DNA of 64,000 nt from JANPCX01 sp050916095 (GTDB lineage Bacteria; Pseudomonadota; Gammaproteobacteria; Burkholderiales; Burkholderiaceae_C), in the NCBI GenBank assembly GCA_050916095.1, contig CP050901.1, positions 2,976,001 to 3,040,000 of the forward strand, given 5' to 3'. The position numbers and the translations under genes are program-made. Positions 8,989-17,817 of the stretch are shown in pieces (position 1 is the stretch's first letter; each line of letters begins with the position of its first letter). The notes below the pieces were generated by a model. That model saw only the letters and a program-made list of their open reading frames with translations. It was not told the origin of the DNA and did no database searches.

Positions 8989-10266
8989 TCACTTCTTCTC
9001 GGGAACATTCTTCTTGCCCTTGTTCTCGGCAATGTAGTCACTCCAAGGATCGGCCACCACGGGGCCTTTGGTCTTCCACACCACGTTGAACTGGCCATCG
9101 GCCTTGATCTCACCGATGAACACGGGCTTGTGCAGGTGGTGGTTTTCTTTGTCCATGGTGGACATGAAGCCGCCCGGTGCGGGGAAGGTTTGGCCGGCCA
9201 TGGCGGCGATCACTTTGTCGGTGTCGGTGCTCTTGGCCTTGGTCACCGCTTGTGCCCACATGTGGATGCCGATGTAGGTGGCTTCCATCGGGTCATTGGT
9301 CAGCGGCTTGTCTTTGTGGCCGGCAATGCCTTTGGCCTTGGCGTAGTCGCTCCAGGCTTTCACGAAGGCGGTGTTGGTGGGGTTCTTCACCGACATGAAA
9401 TAGTTCCAGGCGGCCAAGTGGCCCACCAGCGGTTTGGTGTCCACACCACGCAGCTCTTCTTCGCCCACGCTGAATGCCACCACAGGCACGTCGGTGGCCT
9501 TCAAACCTTGGTTGCCCAGCTCTTTGTAGAAAGGCACGTTGGAGTCACCATTGATGGTGGACACGACGGCCGTCTTCTTGCCTTCAGAGGCGAACTTCTT
9601 GATCTTGGCAATGATGGTTTGGTAGTCGCTGTGGCCGAAAGGGGTGTACTCCTCGATGATGTCAGCCTCGGCCACACCTTTGGCTTTCAAAAACGCGCGG
9701 AGAATTTTGTTGGTGGTGCGGGGGTACACGTAGTCGGTGCCCAGCAGAACAAAACGTTTGGCCGAGCCGCCGTCCTTGCTCATCAGGTATTCCACGGCGG
9801 GGATCGCTTGCTGGTTGGGCGCGGCGCCGGTGTAGAAGACGTTCTTGGACAGCTCCTCGCCTTCGTACTGCACGGGGTAGAAGAGCAAGCTGTTGGTCTC
9901 TTCAAACACCGGCAACACCGACTTACGCGACACGCTGGTCCAGCAGCCAAACACCACCGCCACTTTGTCTTGCGTGATCAGCTGTTTGGCTTTTTCTGCG
10001 AACAGTGGCCAGTTGGAGGCGGGATCCACCACCACGGGCTCGAGCTTCTTGCCGAGCAAGCCGCCTTTAGCGTTGATCTCGTCGATGGCCATCAAGGCCA
10101 CGTCCTTGAGCACGGTTTCGGAAATGGCCATCGTGCCCGAGAGCGAATGCAACACACCCACCTTGATGGTGGCCTGCGCGTGGGCCAGACCCGAGACCGA
10201 GAGTGTGGCCGTGGCCAAAGCGATGGCACCCAAGGAATGGGTAAAGCTGCGACGAGACGTTTTCAT
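8989..10266 (-). CDS. urtA: Urea ABC transporter substrate-binding protein UrtA
   Basis: This 425-residue periplasmic binding protein delivers urea to UrtBC. The N-terminus MKTSRRSFTHSLGAIALA has a twin-Arg-like SRRSF followed by a hydrophobic stretch and the cleavage-like AHAQ; Tat or Sec export is open. The mature start ATIKVGVLHSLSGTMAISE and the later stretch YVYPRTTNKILRAFL are typical of UrtA/FmdD rather than LivJ/K. An AGGAG ribosome-binding site lies eight bases before the ATG, the best in the operon. It is the first urt gene, and no urease genes are in the window. A sigma-54/NtrC promoter might be expected, but none was convincingly seen upstream. Confidence 0.95.
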   Translation of the reverse strand: MKTSRRSFTHSLGAIALATATLSVSGLAHAQATIKVGVLHSLSGTMAISETVLKDVALMAIDEINAKGGLLGKKLEPVVVDPASNWPLFAEKAKQLITQDKVAVVFGCWTSVSRKSVLPVFEETNSLLFYPVQYEGEELSKNVFYTGAAPNQQAIPAVEYLMSKDGGSAKRFVLLGTDYVYPRTTNKILRAFLKAKGVAEADIIEEYTPFGHSDYQTIIAKIKKFASEGKKTAVVSTINGDSNVPFYKELGNQGLKATDVPVVAFSVGEEELRGVDTKPLVGHLAAWNYFMSVKNPTNTAFVKAWSDYAKAKGIAGHKDKPLTNDPMEATYIGIHMWAQAVTKAKSTDTDKVIAAMAGQTFPAPGGFMSTMDKENHHLHKPVFIGEIKADGQFNVVWKTKGPVVADPWSDYIAENKGKKNVPEKK

Positions 10267-10450
10267 GCGGAAGACTCCTGGCTTGTAAGTTGAGACCGGT
10301 TGAGGGCAACAGACTCAGTCCCTTGCCGACAAAGGCACAGAGGAATCTGAATCGACCGGAGATCAGCTTAGGCAGGCAGGGCGCTTCGTGAAATACGACA
10401 GAAGGCGTAGAACGAGGGCGTCCAGAAGTTGGGGAGTCGCCTCAGGTGAA

Positions 10451-10475
10451 AAAACGTGGGTGCCTGGTGCCAGGC
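10451..10475. promoter_or_regulatory. Inverted repeat upstream of urtA (possible operator)
   Basis: The sequence GCCTGG-TG-CCAGGC forms a 6-bp dyad with a 2-bp centre, about 190 bp before the urtA start in the gap between the secreted-repeat-protein gene and urtA. It could be a regulator site, but it does not match a clean NtrC or sigma-54 consensus. It is recorded as a weak candidate only. Confidence 0.25.
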
Positions 10476-10530
10476 GACAGGTCTCTGGATGCGCTCAATA
10501 CGAGCAATGACGCAGGGTGAGGAAACCCGC

Positions 10531-11226
10531 TCAGCCTTCCAGCCGGGAACTCATCAGCCGACCGTCGCGCGTGTCAAACTCGCACTCAAAACCGAAATGG
10601 TTGTAGGGTGCGCCGGGTGCGGGCAGCGCCTTCCCTCTGCCCCGCAGTTCGGCCGTCGTCGGACCTGTTTGTTTGACGGTGCGCGTTGCACTTTCAAAAC
10701 TGATGTCCGCCACGCGCAGCGAGCGTTTTTTGAGCGCCGCAGCCACCGCAGACTCGCACACGGCTGGAGACAAGTGGGTAAGGTCAGGCTCGCGGGCAAC
10801 GGTTGCGGTTTTGCCTTTGGTGGCCGCAGGCGTGGTGTCCCGCATCACCATGCCCACAGACTCGGACGTCGCCGCATCCACATTGCAGTTGTAGCTGAAG
10901 GTGCGGACGCCTTCTGGGCTGCGGTAGCTGCCACCGCCACGCAGCAGGAGTTGTTTATCGCCGGCAGAACCCGGCGCGACCGTCGGTGCAGCAGTGAAAT
11001 TCACCTCGGCAGCAGGTGCACCTTTGCTCACCAACAATTCCCGCGCAGCGCGCTCGCAGGCCACAACAGGATCACCCACGGCGGCGGGTTTTACCGTTGC
11101 GGGTACAGGCGCTGATGCGGCCTGGCCGACGCCTGCTTGTGCGAATGCGCTGAATGGTGAACACAAGCCAGCGCTGAAGCTGACAAGCACAATGGATCGG
11201 AGCGTGAATGCTTTGAAGATCGGCAT
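10531..11226 (-). CDS. Secreted protein of two tandem ~75-residue repeats, function unknown
   Basis: A signal peptide (1-30, ending AFAQ) precedes two diverged copies of one domain. Copy 1 is about 53-130 with Cys57 and Cys114 (LLRGGGSYRSPEGVRTFSYNC). Copy 2 is about 153-231 with Cys157 and Cys215 (ELRGRGKALPAPGAPYNHFGFEC). Each copy starts with a Cys-containing helix-like segment and ends with an aromatic-x-C-x-x-D strand, suggesting one disulphide per copy. The ATG at 11226 is chosen because it opens the signal peptide. It is monocistronic, between argG and urtA on the same strand. I do not recognise a named family. Confidence 0.7.
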   Translation of the reverse strand: MPIFKAFTLRSIVLVSFSAGLCSPFSAFAQAGVGQAASAPVPATVKPAAVGDPVVACERAARELLVSKGAPAAEVNFTAAPTVAPGSAGDKQLLLRGGGSYRSPEGVRTFSYNCNVDAATSESVGMVMRDTTPAATKGKTATVAREPDLTHLSPAVCESAVAAALKKRSLRVADISFESATRTVKQTGPTTAELRGRGKALPAPGAPYNHFGFECEFDTRDGRLMSSRLEG

Positions 11227-11397
11227 GGGGCTATTGTCTACCTGCAGACGAACGAATGTAAACAAAGTCTATCGGAAGGCTTTCGCACCGGTGCGCCCAC
11301 CGATCCCCCGCAAGGAGCCATTCAAACACTTCTCAACAGGGCCCCCATTGCTGCGACGACACATGCTGGCGACCGGTCATCAGCAAGGCAACGAACA

Positions 11398-12717
11398 TTA
11401 CTCCCCTAACTGCGGCAACCCACCCCCGCTGGGCAGGAGCCCTGTGCGGCTGTACAGCGCCAGCTTGTCCCGGGTATCGGTGATGTCCAAAGTACGCATC
11501 GTCAACTGCCCAATGCGGTCTTGGGGTGAAAAGCTGGACTCGCCCTTCTCCATCGTCAATCGCTCAGGGTGGTAGGTGAGGTTGGGTGACTCGGTGTTGA
11601 GGATGCTGTAGTCGTTGCCACGGCGCAACTCGAGGGTGACTTCACCGGTCACGGCACGGGCCACCCAGCGCTGGGCGGCTTCACGCAACATCAGGGCTTG
11701 GGGGTCGAACCAGCGGCCCTGGTAAAGAAGGCGACCGAGTTTTTTGCCGTTCATGCGGTACTGCTCAATCGTGTCCTCGTTGTGGATACCGGTGACGAGT
11801 CGCTCATAGGCGATGAAGAGCAATGCCAGGCCCGGGGCTTCATAAATGCCGCGGCTCTTGGCTTCGATGATGCGGTTTTCGATTTGATCGCTCATACCAA
11901 GGCCGTGGCGGCCACCGATGCGGTTGGCTTCCAACACCAAGGCCACCGGGTCGGTGTATTCCACACCGTTCAAGGCGACTGGACGACCTTCTTCAAAACG
12001 CACGCTGACGGTTTCGCGTTTGACTTCGACATCGTCACGCCAGAAGGCCACACCCATGATGGGTTTGACGATCATCACGCCGCTGTTCAAATGCTCCAGG
12101 TCTTTGGCCTCGTGGGTGGCACCGAGCATGTTGGAGTCGGTGGAGTAGGCCTTCTCGGCCGACATCTTGTAGCCAAACCCCGCCTGGGTCATGAAGGCCG
12201 ACATTTCGGCGCGGCCACCGAGTTCGTCGATGAAGGTTTGGTCGAGCCAGGGTTTGTAGATTTTCAGTTCGGGGTTGGTGAGCAAGCCATAGCGGTAAAA
12301 GCGCTCGATGTCGTTGCCCTTGTAGGTGCTGCCGTCGCCCCAGATGTTGACGTCGTCTTCTTTCATCGCGGCCACCAGCATGGTGCCGGTCACAGCGCGA
12401 CCAATCGGCGTGGTGTTGAAGTAGGTGACGCCTGCAGTGGAGATGTGGAAGGCGCCGCACTGCAAGGCGGCGATGCCCTCGTTGGCCATTTGAACGCGGC
12501 AGTCGATGAGACGGGCCAGCTTGGCACCGTACTCCATGGCCTTGCGCGGAATTTCGTCGTAATCGGGCTCATCGGGTTGGCCCAAGTTGGCGGTGTAGGC
12601 GTAGGGAATCGCGCCCTTGAGTTTCATCCAGTGCAGCGCAGCGCTGGTGTCCAGGCCGCCAGAAAACGCGATGCCGACTTTTTGACCGGTGGGGAGGTGT
12701 TGGAGGATGTTTGCCAT
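11398..12717 (-). CDS. argG: Argininosuccinate synthase
   Basis: This 439-residue enzyme joins citrulline and aspartate with ATP to give argininosuccinate, the penultimate step of arginine synthesis. The N-terminal PP-loop is AFSGGLDTSAALHW (about 17-30). Length and the segments STAGVTYFNTTPIGRAVTGT and WGDGSTYKGNDIERFYRYG are those of the longer, E. coli-type subgroup. No clear Shine-Dalgarno precedes the ATG. An intrinsic terminator-like hairpin lies only about 30 bases before the start, so argG either has a promoter in that short stretch or is read through the hairpin. Confidence 0.96.
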   Translation of the reverse strand: MANILQHLPTGQKVGIAFSGGLDTSAALHWMKLKGAIPYAYTANLGQPDEPDYDEIPRKAMEYGAKLARLIDCRVQMANEGIAALQCGAFHISTAGVTYFNTTPIGRAVTGTMLVAAMKEDDVNIWGDGSTYKGNDIERFYRYGLLTNPELKIYKPWLDQTFIDELGGRAEMSAFMTQAGFGYKMSAEKAYSTDSNMLGATHEAKDLEHLNSGVMIVKPIMGVAFWRDDVEVKRETVSVRFEEGRPVALNGVEYTDPVALVLEANRIGGRHGLGMSDQIENRIIEAKSRGIYEAPGLALLFIAYERLVTGIHNEDTIEQYRMNGKKLGRLLYQGRWFDPQALMLREAAQRWVARAVTGEVTLELRRGNDYSILNTESPNLTYHPERLTMEKGESSFSPQDRIGQLTMRTLDITDTRDKLALYSRTGLLPSGGGLPQLGE

Positions 12718-12745
12718 GGCGGAAGAAACTGATGAATACGTTGAA

Positions 12746-12785
12746 CAAAAAATGAGCGGTGCGGGAGAACCCGCGACCGCTCATT
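12746..12785 (-). terminator. Intrinsic terminator after ppsA, just before argG
   Basis: On the minus strand AATGAGCGGT pairs with ACCGCTCATT, with an inner GCGGG/CCCGC stem, and a run of six T residues follows. This is a classical Rho-independent terminator about 45 bp past the ppsA stop. Because argG starts at 12717 on the same strand, the same hairpin is also in a position to act as an argG leader attenuator. Confidence 0.85.
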
Positions 12786-12831
12786 GTCCTTCATGGCGCA
12801 GCCCGGCTTCGGGCTGCCCAAAGGTCTGCGC

Positions 12832-15240
12832 TCAACGCTTGGCCAAGCGCTGCCAGGTCTCCACGACCGAGTCGGGGTTGAGCGAAATGGACACGATGCC
12901 TTCCTGTGCCAACCAATCGGCAAAGTCAGGATGGTCGCTGGGGCCTTGGCCGCAGATGCCGACGTATTTGCCCACGGCGCGGCAGGCGGCGATGGCGCGC
13001 GAGATCATGGCTTTGACCGCCGGGTCGCGTTCGTCAAAGTCTTTGGCCAAAAGCTCCATGCCAGAGTCGCGGTCCAAGCCCAGCGTGAGCTGGGTCAGGT
13101 CGTTGGAGCCGATGGACATGCCGTCGAAGTATTCCAAGAACTGCTCGGCCAGGATGGCGTTGCTGGGCACTTCACACATCATGATGACACGCAGGCCGTC
13201 GGTTCCGCCAAGGGCTGCCCGCTTCAGGCCGCGCGCCGCCAGCATCTCGGTGACTTGTTTGGCCTGGCCCAAGGTACGCACAAAGGGCACCATGATTTCG
13301 ACGTTGGTCAGGCCCATGTCGTTGCGCACGCGCTTCAAGGCCTCGCACTCCATCGCGAAGGCTTCGCCAAAGTCGGGGCTGATGTAACGCGAGGCTCCAC
13401 GGAAACCCAACATCGGGTTCTCTTCCTCGGGCTCGTAACGTGAGCCGCCGATGAGCTTGCGGTACTCGTTGCTCTTGAAGTCCGACAGGCGAACGATCAC
13501 GGGTTTGGGCCAGAAGGCCGCCGCAATGGTGGCCACGCCTTCGGCGAGTTTGTCCACATAAAAAGCACGCGGCGACGCATGACCACGGGCCACGGATTCG
13601 ACGGCTTTTTTCAGGTCCAGGTCGATGTTGGGGTAATCCAAAATCGCTTTGGGGTGGATGCCGATGTTGTTGTTGATGATGAATTCCAAGCGGGCCAGGC
13701 CCACACCGGAATTGGGCATTTGGCAGAAGTCAAAGGCAAGCTGCGGGTTGCCCACGTTCATCATGATCTTGATGGGGCAGTAAGGCAGGTCTACCTTTTG
13801 CACATCGGTGACTTCGGTTTCCAGCAAGCCGTCGTAGATGTAACCCGTGTCACCCTCGGAGCACACCACGGTGACCAGCGCACCATCGGTGAGTTTCTCG
13901 GTGGCGTCCCCACAACCCACCACTGCCGGAATGCCCAACTCGCGGGCAATGATGGCGGCGTGGCAGGTGCGGCCGCCGCGGTTGGTGACGATGGCGCTGG
14001 CGCGTTTCATCACCGGCTCCCAGTTGGGATCGGTCATGTCGGTGACCAGCACATCGCCAGGCTGCACTTCGTCCATCTGGCTGATGCTGTGCACCAGGCG
14101 GACGGGGCCGGTGCCAATCTTTTGACCAATGGCGCGGCCTTCGGCCAGCACGGCACTCGTGCCTTTGAGTTTGTAGCGCTGCTCCACCTTGCCCTCTTGC
14201 TGGCTCTTCACGGTTTCAGGCCGGGCTTGCAGGATGTAGAGCTTGCCGTCGCCGCCGTCTTTGCCCCACTCGATGTCCATCGGACGGCCATAGTGGGCCT
14301 CGATGATGAGGGCATATCGGGCCAACTCGGCAACGTCGGCGTCGGTCAAGGAATAGCGGTTGCGTTGCTCGGTGGCGGTATCCACCGTGCGCACCAGTTT
14401 GCCGCTGGCGGCTTTTTCTTCCGGGGTGGCGAACTCCATCTTGATGAGTTTGGAGCCCAGGTTGCGGCGGATGATGGCAAGTTTGTCGGCCTTCAAACTA
14501 GGCTTGTGAACGTAGAACTCGTCTGGGTTCACCGCGCCTTGCACCACGGTTTCGCCGAGGCCGTAGCTGGAGGTGATGAAGACCACATCGTTAAAGCCCG
14601 ACTCGGTGTCCATGGTGAACATCACACCTGCAGCGCCAAGGTCAGAGCGCACCATGCGCTGCACACCGGCTGACAGGGCCACATCGGCGTGCGCAAACCC
14701 TTTGTGCACGCGGTAGCTGATGGCGCGGTCGTTGTAGAGGCTGGCGAACACTTCTTTCATCTTGGCGAGCACATCGTCAATGCCCACCACGTTGAGGAAA
14801 GTTTCTTGCTGGCCGGCAAAGCTGGCGTCGGGCAAGTCTTCGGCGGTGGCCGAGGAGCGCACGGCAAACGACGCACCGGGGTTGCCTTCGGTGAGCTTGG
14901 CGAATTCGGAGGTGATGGCCGCTTGCAAGTCGGCTGGGAATGGCGTGGCTTCAATCCAGTGGCGGATTTCGGCGCCGGCTTCAGCGAGGGCTTTGACATC
15001 CTCGGTGTTGAGCGTGGACAGCCTCTGGGCAATTTTGTCGGCTAGGCCTTGGTGCGCGAGGAACTGGCGGAAGGCATGGGCCGTGGTGGCGAAACCACCG
15101 GGCACACGCACGCCAGAGGCAGCCAACTGGCTGATCATTTCGCCGAGGGAGGCGTTTTTACCGCCCACCGACTCGACGTCGGTCATTCTCAGGTGTTCAA
15201 ACGGTGCGACCAGGGCGGTCGCCAGGTTGAGGGTTGACAT
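12832..15240 (-). CDS. ppsA: Phosphoenolpyruvate synthase
   Basis: This 802-residue enzyme converts pyruvate, ATP and water to phosphoenolpyruvate, AMP and phosphate for gluconeogenesis. The N-terminal ATP-grasp-like PPDK domain starts GGKNASLGEMISQL. The swivelling phosphohistidine domain has GGRTCHAAIIAREL with the catalytic His. The C-terminal PEP/pyruvate TIM barrel includes GSNDLTQLTLGLDRDSG and the CGQGPSDHP stretch near the end. Length matches the family (about 790). It is divergent from ppsR, whose product controls PpsA by reversible phosphorylation, and it ends at a strong terminator. Confidence 0.97.
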   Translation of the reverse strand: MSTLNLATALVAPFEHLRMTDVESVGGKNASLGEMISQLAASGVRVPGGFATTAHAFRQFLAHQGLADKIAQRLSTLNTEDVKALAEAGAEIRHWIEATPFPADLQAAITSEFAKLTEGNPGASFAVRSSATAEDLPDASFAGQQETFLNVVGIDDVLAKMKEVFASLYNDRAISYRVHKGFAHADVALSAGVQRMVRSDLGAAGVMFTMDTESGFNDVVFITSSYGLGETVVQGAVNPDEFYVHKPSLKADKLAIIRRNLGSKLIKMEFATPEEKAASGKLVRTVDTATEQRNRYSLTDADVAELARYALIIEAHYGRPMDIEWGKDGGDGKLYILQARPETVKSQQEGKVEQRYKLKGTSAVLAEGRAIGQKIGTGPVRLVHSISQMDEVQPGDVLVTDMTDPNWEPVMKRASAIVTNRGGRTCHAAIIARELGIPAVVGCGDATEKLTDGALVTVVCSEGDTGYIYDGLLETEVTDVQKVDLPYCPIKIMMNVGNPQLAFDFCQMPNSGVGLARLEFIINNNIGIHPKAILDYPNIDLDLKKAVESVARGHASPRAFYVDKLAEGVATIAAAFWPKPVIVRLSDFKSNEYRKLIGGSRYEPEEENPMLGFRGASRYISPDFGEAFAMECEALKRVRNDMGLTNVEIMVPFVRTLGQAKQVTEMLAARGLKRAALGGTDGLRVIMMCEVPSNAILAEQFLEYFDGMSIGSNDLTQLTLGLDRDSGMELLAKDFDERDPAVKAMISRAIAACRAVGKYVGICGQGPSDHPDFADWLAQEGIVSISLNPDSVVETWQRLAKR

Positions 15241-15563
15241 GGAAAAGCTCCGTAACGTTGAAAAACCGGTGCTTCCAGCCCCATGAACCGCCTTGCTGGG
15301 CGCGCAACGCGCTGCACCAACGTGGCCCTCTGAGGGCGCAAGGCACCAGCGGTCGACGCAGACACAACCCCGCGACCATCACATGATGGTGGGTAAGGAT
15401 GGCGTGGGCGGGTCGAGCGCATGGGGGGTGGGTGGAATAAGTTAGCGGCGATTTTAGGGGCTGCTGGCCGCTTTCGTGCAGGTTTGTGGACCGCTTGGTT
15501 CTATGATTGACCAGCGCCCGCCGGTCGCCACCAACTTTGACACACGCTTTTTGCACACGCTCC
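15241..15563. other. ppsA-ppsR divergent intergenic region
   Basis: This 323-bp gap separates the divergent ppsA and ppsR starts and must carry both promoters. Candidate -10 hexamers are TAAAAT on the minus strand (about 15450-15455, for ppsA) and TATGAT on the plus strand (15502-15507, for ppsR). No convincing -35 accompanies either. No gene or known RNA was found, although a short in-frame upstream extension of ppsR from 15507 is open. Confidence 0.45.
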
Positions 15564-16385
15564 ATGCCCAATCGCACCGTATTTTTTATCTCTGACGGCA
15601 CCGGCATCACCGCCGAGACCTTTGGCAATTCCATCTTGGCCCAATTTGCCATCAAGCCGCGCCATGTGCGCAGGCCCTTCATCGACAGTTTGGACAAAGC
15701 GCACCAGGTGGTCGCCGAGATCAACCACAGCGCCGAGCTGGAAGGCAAAAAACCCATCGTCTTCGCCACCTTGGTCGACCCGGAAACCCTGAACTTGGTC
15801 AAAACCCAATCCAAGGGCATGGTGCTGGACATGTTCAACACCTTCATTGAGCCGCTGGAGGCTGAGTTGGCGATGACGTCCAACCACCGCGTGGGGCGTT
15901 TCTCCGACATTTCTAAAAGTCAGGAGTACACCGACCGCATTGAGGCCATCAACTTTTCTCTGGCACACGACGATGGTCAGTCTGCAAAAAACCTGGCAGT
16001 CGCCGATGTGATTTTGGTCGGTGTAAGCCGGAGCGGCAAAACACCCACCTCGCTCTACCTCGCCATGCAACACGGCGTGAAAGCGGCCAACTACCCTTTG
16101 ATTCCCGAAGACTTTGAGCGCGATGCGATCCCATCGTCGCTGGCTCCCTTCAAGAAAAAATGTTTTGGTTTGACCATAGATCCAGAACGCCTGAGCCAAA
16201 TTCGCAATGAGCGCCGCCCCAACAGCCGATACGCGTCCATCGACAACTGCCGGGACGAAGTCAAACAAGCCGAGGCCATGATGCGCCGTGAGGGCATTGC
16301 CTGGTTGTCGTCCACCCACAAGTCGATTGAGGAAATCGCCACCACCATCTTGCGCGATGTGCGGCCGGACCGTTTGATGTACTGA
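15564..16385 (+). CDS. ppsR: PEP synthase regulatory protein (bifunctional kinase/pyrophosphorylase)
   Basis: This 273-residue DUF299-family protein inactivates PEP synthase by ADP-dependent phosphorylation and reactivates it by Pi-dependent dephosphorylation. Hallmarks are the N-terminal FFISDGTGITAETFGNS and the P-loop-like GVSRSGKTPTSLYLA (about 152-166). The ATG at 15564 gives the normal length and family N-terminus; a TTG 57 bases upstream in frame would add 19 residues without homology-like content. It is one of few plus-strand genes here and is paired head to head with its target, ppsA. Confidence 0.95.
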   Translation: MPNRTVFFISDGTGITAETFGNSILAQFAIKPRHVRRPFIDSLDKAHQVVAEINHSAELEGKKPIVFATLVDPETLNLVKTQSKGMVLDMFNTFIEPLEAELAMTSNHRVGRFSDISKSQEYTDRIEAINFSLAHDDGQSAKNLAVADVILVGVSRSGKTPTSLYLAMQHGVKAANYPLIPEDFERDAIPSSLAPFKKKCFGLTIDPERLSQIRNERRPNSRYASIDNCRDEVKQAEAMMRREGIAWLSSTHKSIEEIATTILRDVRPDRLMY

Positions 16386-16397
16386 GCCTGTCCTAGG

Positions 16398-17183
16398 TTA
16401 AGAAAGTGGCGACAAACGTTGCCGCGCTGACTCGTACAAACAAACAGCTGCAGCGGCACCCACGTTGAGCGATTCTTCACCCCCTGGCTGCGGGATGGTC
16501 AGCGTGAGGTCGCAGGCATGCAGCAGGTCGTTCGACACGCCCTGCCCTTCATGACCAAACACCCATGCACATGGCCAGGGCAAGCGGCTGGCATGGAGCG
16601 CCGTTGCACCGTGCGAACTGGTTCCCAGGAGGGGCAGCTTCAGAGCATGCACATCAGGCAGCCCAGCACCCTCCACCAGGTGCAACGCAAAATGCGCGCC
16701 CATGCCAGCGCGTAGCACTTTGGACGACCACAGCGCGGCCGAGCCCTTCAGCGCCACGACCTGCTTGAAGCCAAACGCCGCCGCGCTGCGCAGCAGCGTG
16801 CCCACATTGCCCGGGTCTTGCAACCGGTCGAGGACCACAGTGGCAACGCCGGTTTGAACGCTGTGATTTTCCGACCAAGGCAGGATGAAAAGCACGGGTG
16901 GCGGTGTTTCTAAGGCACTCAACCCTTTCATGAGATCTGCGGTCAAGATCGACACGGTGTCGGCCCGCATCGCCAGGGCTTTCAGTTCGGCATCCTGCCA
17001 CGCAGCTTCTGTGATCAACACGTGTTGCGGTTGACCCCCTCGTTGCAACAGCGCACGGCCCAGGTGATCGCCCTCCAACGCCACCTCGCCGCTTTTTCGG
17101 TAGGCGGCAGGGTCGTTCAAGCGCTTGCGAAGGCGCACCAAGAGAGGGTTGTCTTTGGATTGAATGGTTTTGACTGTGGCCAC
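16398..17183 (-). CDS. TrmH/SpoU-family RNA 2'-O-methyltransferase
   Basis: This 261-residue SAM-dependent enzyme methylates a ribose in rRNA or tRNA. The N-terminal substrate-binding part begins TIQSKDNPLLVRLRKRL. The C-terminal SPOUT domain has the three usual motifs: LDRLQDPGNVGTLLRSAAAF, FGHEGQGVSNDLL and LTIPQPGGEESLNVGAAAAV. The start is a GTG at 17183, one base past the rnhB stop (TGATGTG), so the two are coupled; the longer open frame upstream overlaps rnhB and is a shadow. It may correspond to an RlmB-like 23S rRNA enzyme, but the exact target is not evident. Confidence 0.88.
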   Translation of the reverse strand: MATVKTIQSKDNPLLVRLRKRLNDPAAYRKSGEVALEGDHLGRALLQRGGQPQHVLITEAAWQDAELKALAMRADTVSILTADLMKGLSALETPPPVLFILPWSENHSVQTGVATVVLDRLQDPGNVGTLLRSAAAFGFKQVVALKGSAALWSSKVLRAGMGAHFALHLVEGAGLPDVHALKLPLLGTSSHGATALHASRLPWPCAWVFGHEGQGVSNDLLHACDLTLTIPQPGGEESLNVGAAAAVCLYESARQRLSPLS

Positions 17184-17184
17184 A

Positions 17185-17817
17185 TCAGACCTCGCGCAAG
17201 GTTTCACAGACCTCACGCACAGGCGCAAACGAACGCCGGTGTGCATCGCACGCGCCGTGGGACTGCAGCGCAGCCAGGTGCGTCGGCGTGGGGTAACCCT
17301 TGTGCACATCAAAACCATAGGCCGGGTGAACCGCATGCAGTTGCAGGCACAAACGGTCGCGGTGAACCTTGGCCAAGATGGAAGCCGCCGAGATGGCCTT
17401 GATCTTCGAATCGCCTTTGACGATGGCCTCACAGGGCACTTTCAGCACCGGCAAACGGTTGCCATCCACCAGCACTTTTTGCGGCTTCAAGCGCAAGCCC
17501 TCAACCGCACGGCGCATGGCCAAGAGCGTGGCTTGAAGAATGTTCAGTTCATCAATTTCTTGCACCGTGGCTTCGGCGATGCTGCAGCACAGGGCCTGAG
17601 CGCGGATCTCGTCGAATAGTTTTTCGCGGCGCAGCGCGGTGAGCTTTTTGGAGTCGTTCAGCCCCTTGATGGGACGCAAGTCGTCCAAGATCACCGCCGC
17701 AGCCACCACGGGGCCTGCCAAAGGGCCGCGCCCGGCTTCGTCCACGCCGGCCACCAAGCCGGGGGCATCGAAGCTGAACGCCAGTTGGTCAGCGAGCCAG
17801 GATTTTTTCGATGGCAT
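17185..17817 (-). CDS. rnhB: Ribonuclease HII
   Basis: This 210-residue enzyme cleaves the RNA strand of RNA-DNA hybrids and removes misincorporated ribonucleotides. The N-terminal active-site motif is GVDEAGRGPLAGPVVAAAV (Asp and Glu ligands), with further acidic ligands in the KVLVDGN region. The ATG at 17817 lies inside the end of lpxB, a 29-bp overlap. It gives the usual start close before the GVDEAGRG core and is preferred over the open frame reaching 17853. It sits at the end of the lpx cluster, as in many proteobacteria. Confidence 0.94.
   Translation of the reverse strand: MPSKKSWLADQLAFSFDAPGLVAGVDEAGRGPLAGPVVAAAVILDDLRPIKGLNDSKKLTALRREKLFDEIRAQALCCSIAEATVQEIDELNILQATLLAMRRAVEGLRLKPQKVLVDGNRLPVLKVPCEAIVKGDSKIKAISAASILAKVHRDRLCLQLHAVHPAYGFDVHKGYPTPTHLAALQSHGACDAHRRSFAPVREVCETLREV

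Noticed and set aside
8935..10293. Long plus-strand ORF of 452 codons, His/Gly/Val-rich
   Set aside because: It is antisense to urtA, which has a signal peptide, ribosome-binding site and clear family match. The His-rich composition is the usual result of reading this codon bias on the opposite strand.
10267..10530. Sigma-54/NtrC promoter for urtA
   Set aside because: A TGGCAC was seen next to the dyad at 10451-10475, but the matching GC-containing -12 element is missing at the needed distance.
13579..14673. Plus-strand ORF of 364 codons inside ppsA
   Set aside because: Antisense shadow of a well-conserved enzyme gene; no recognisable domain and no ribosome-binding site.
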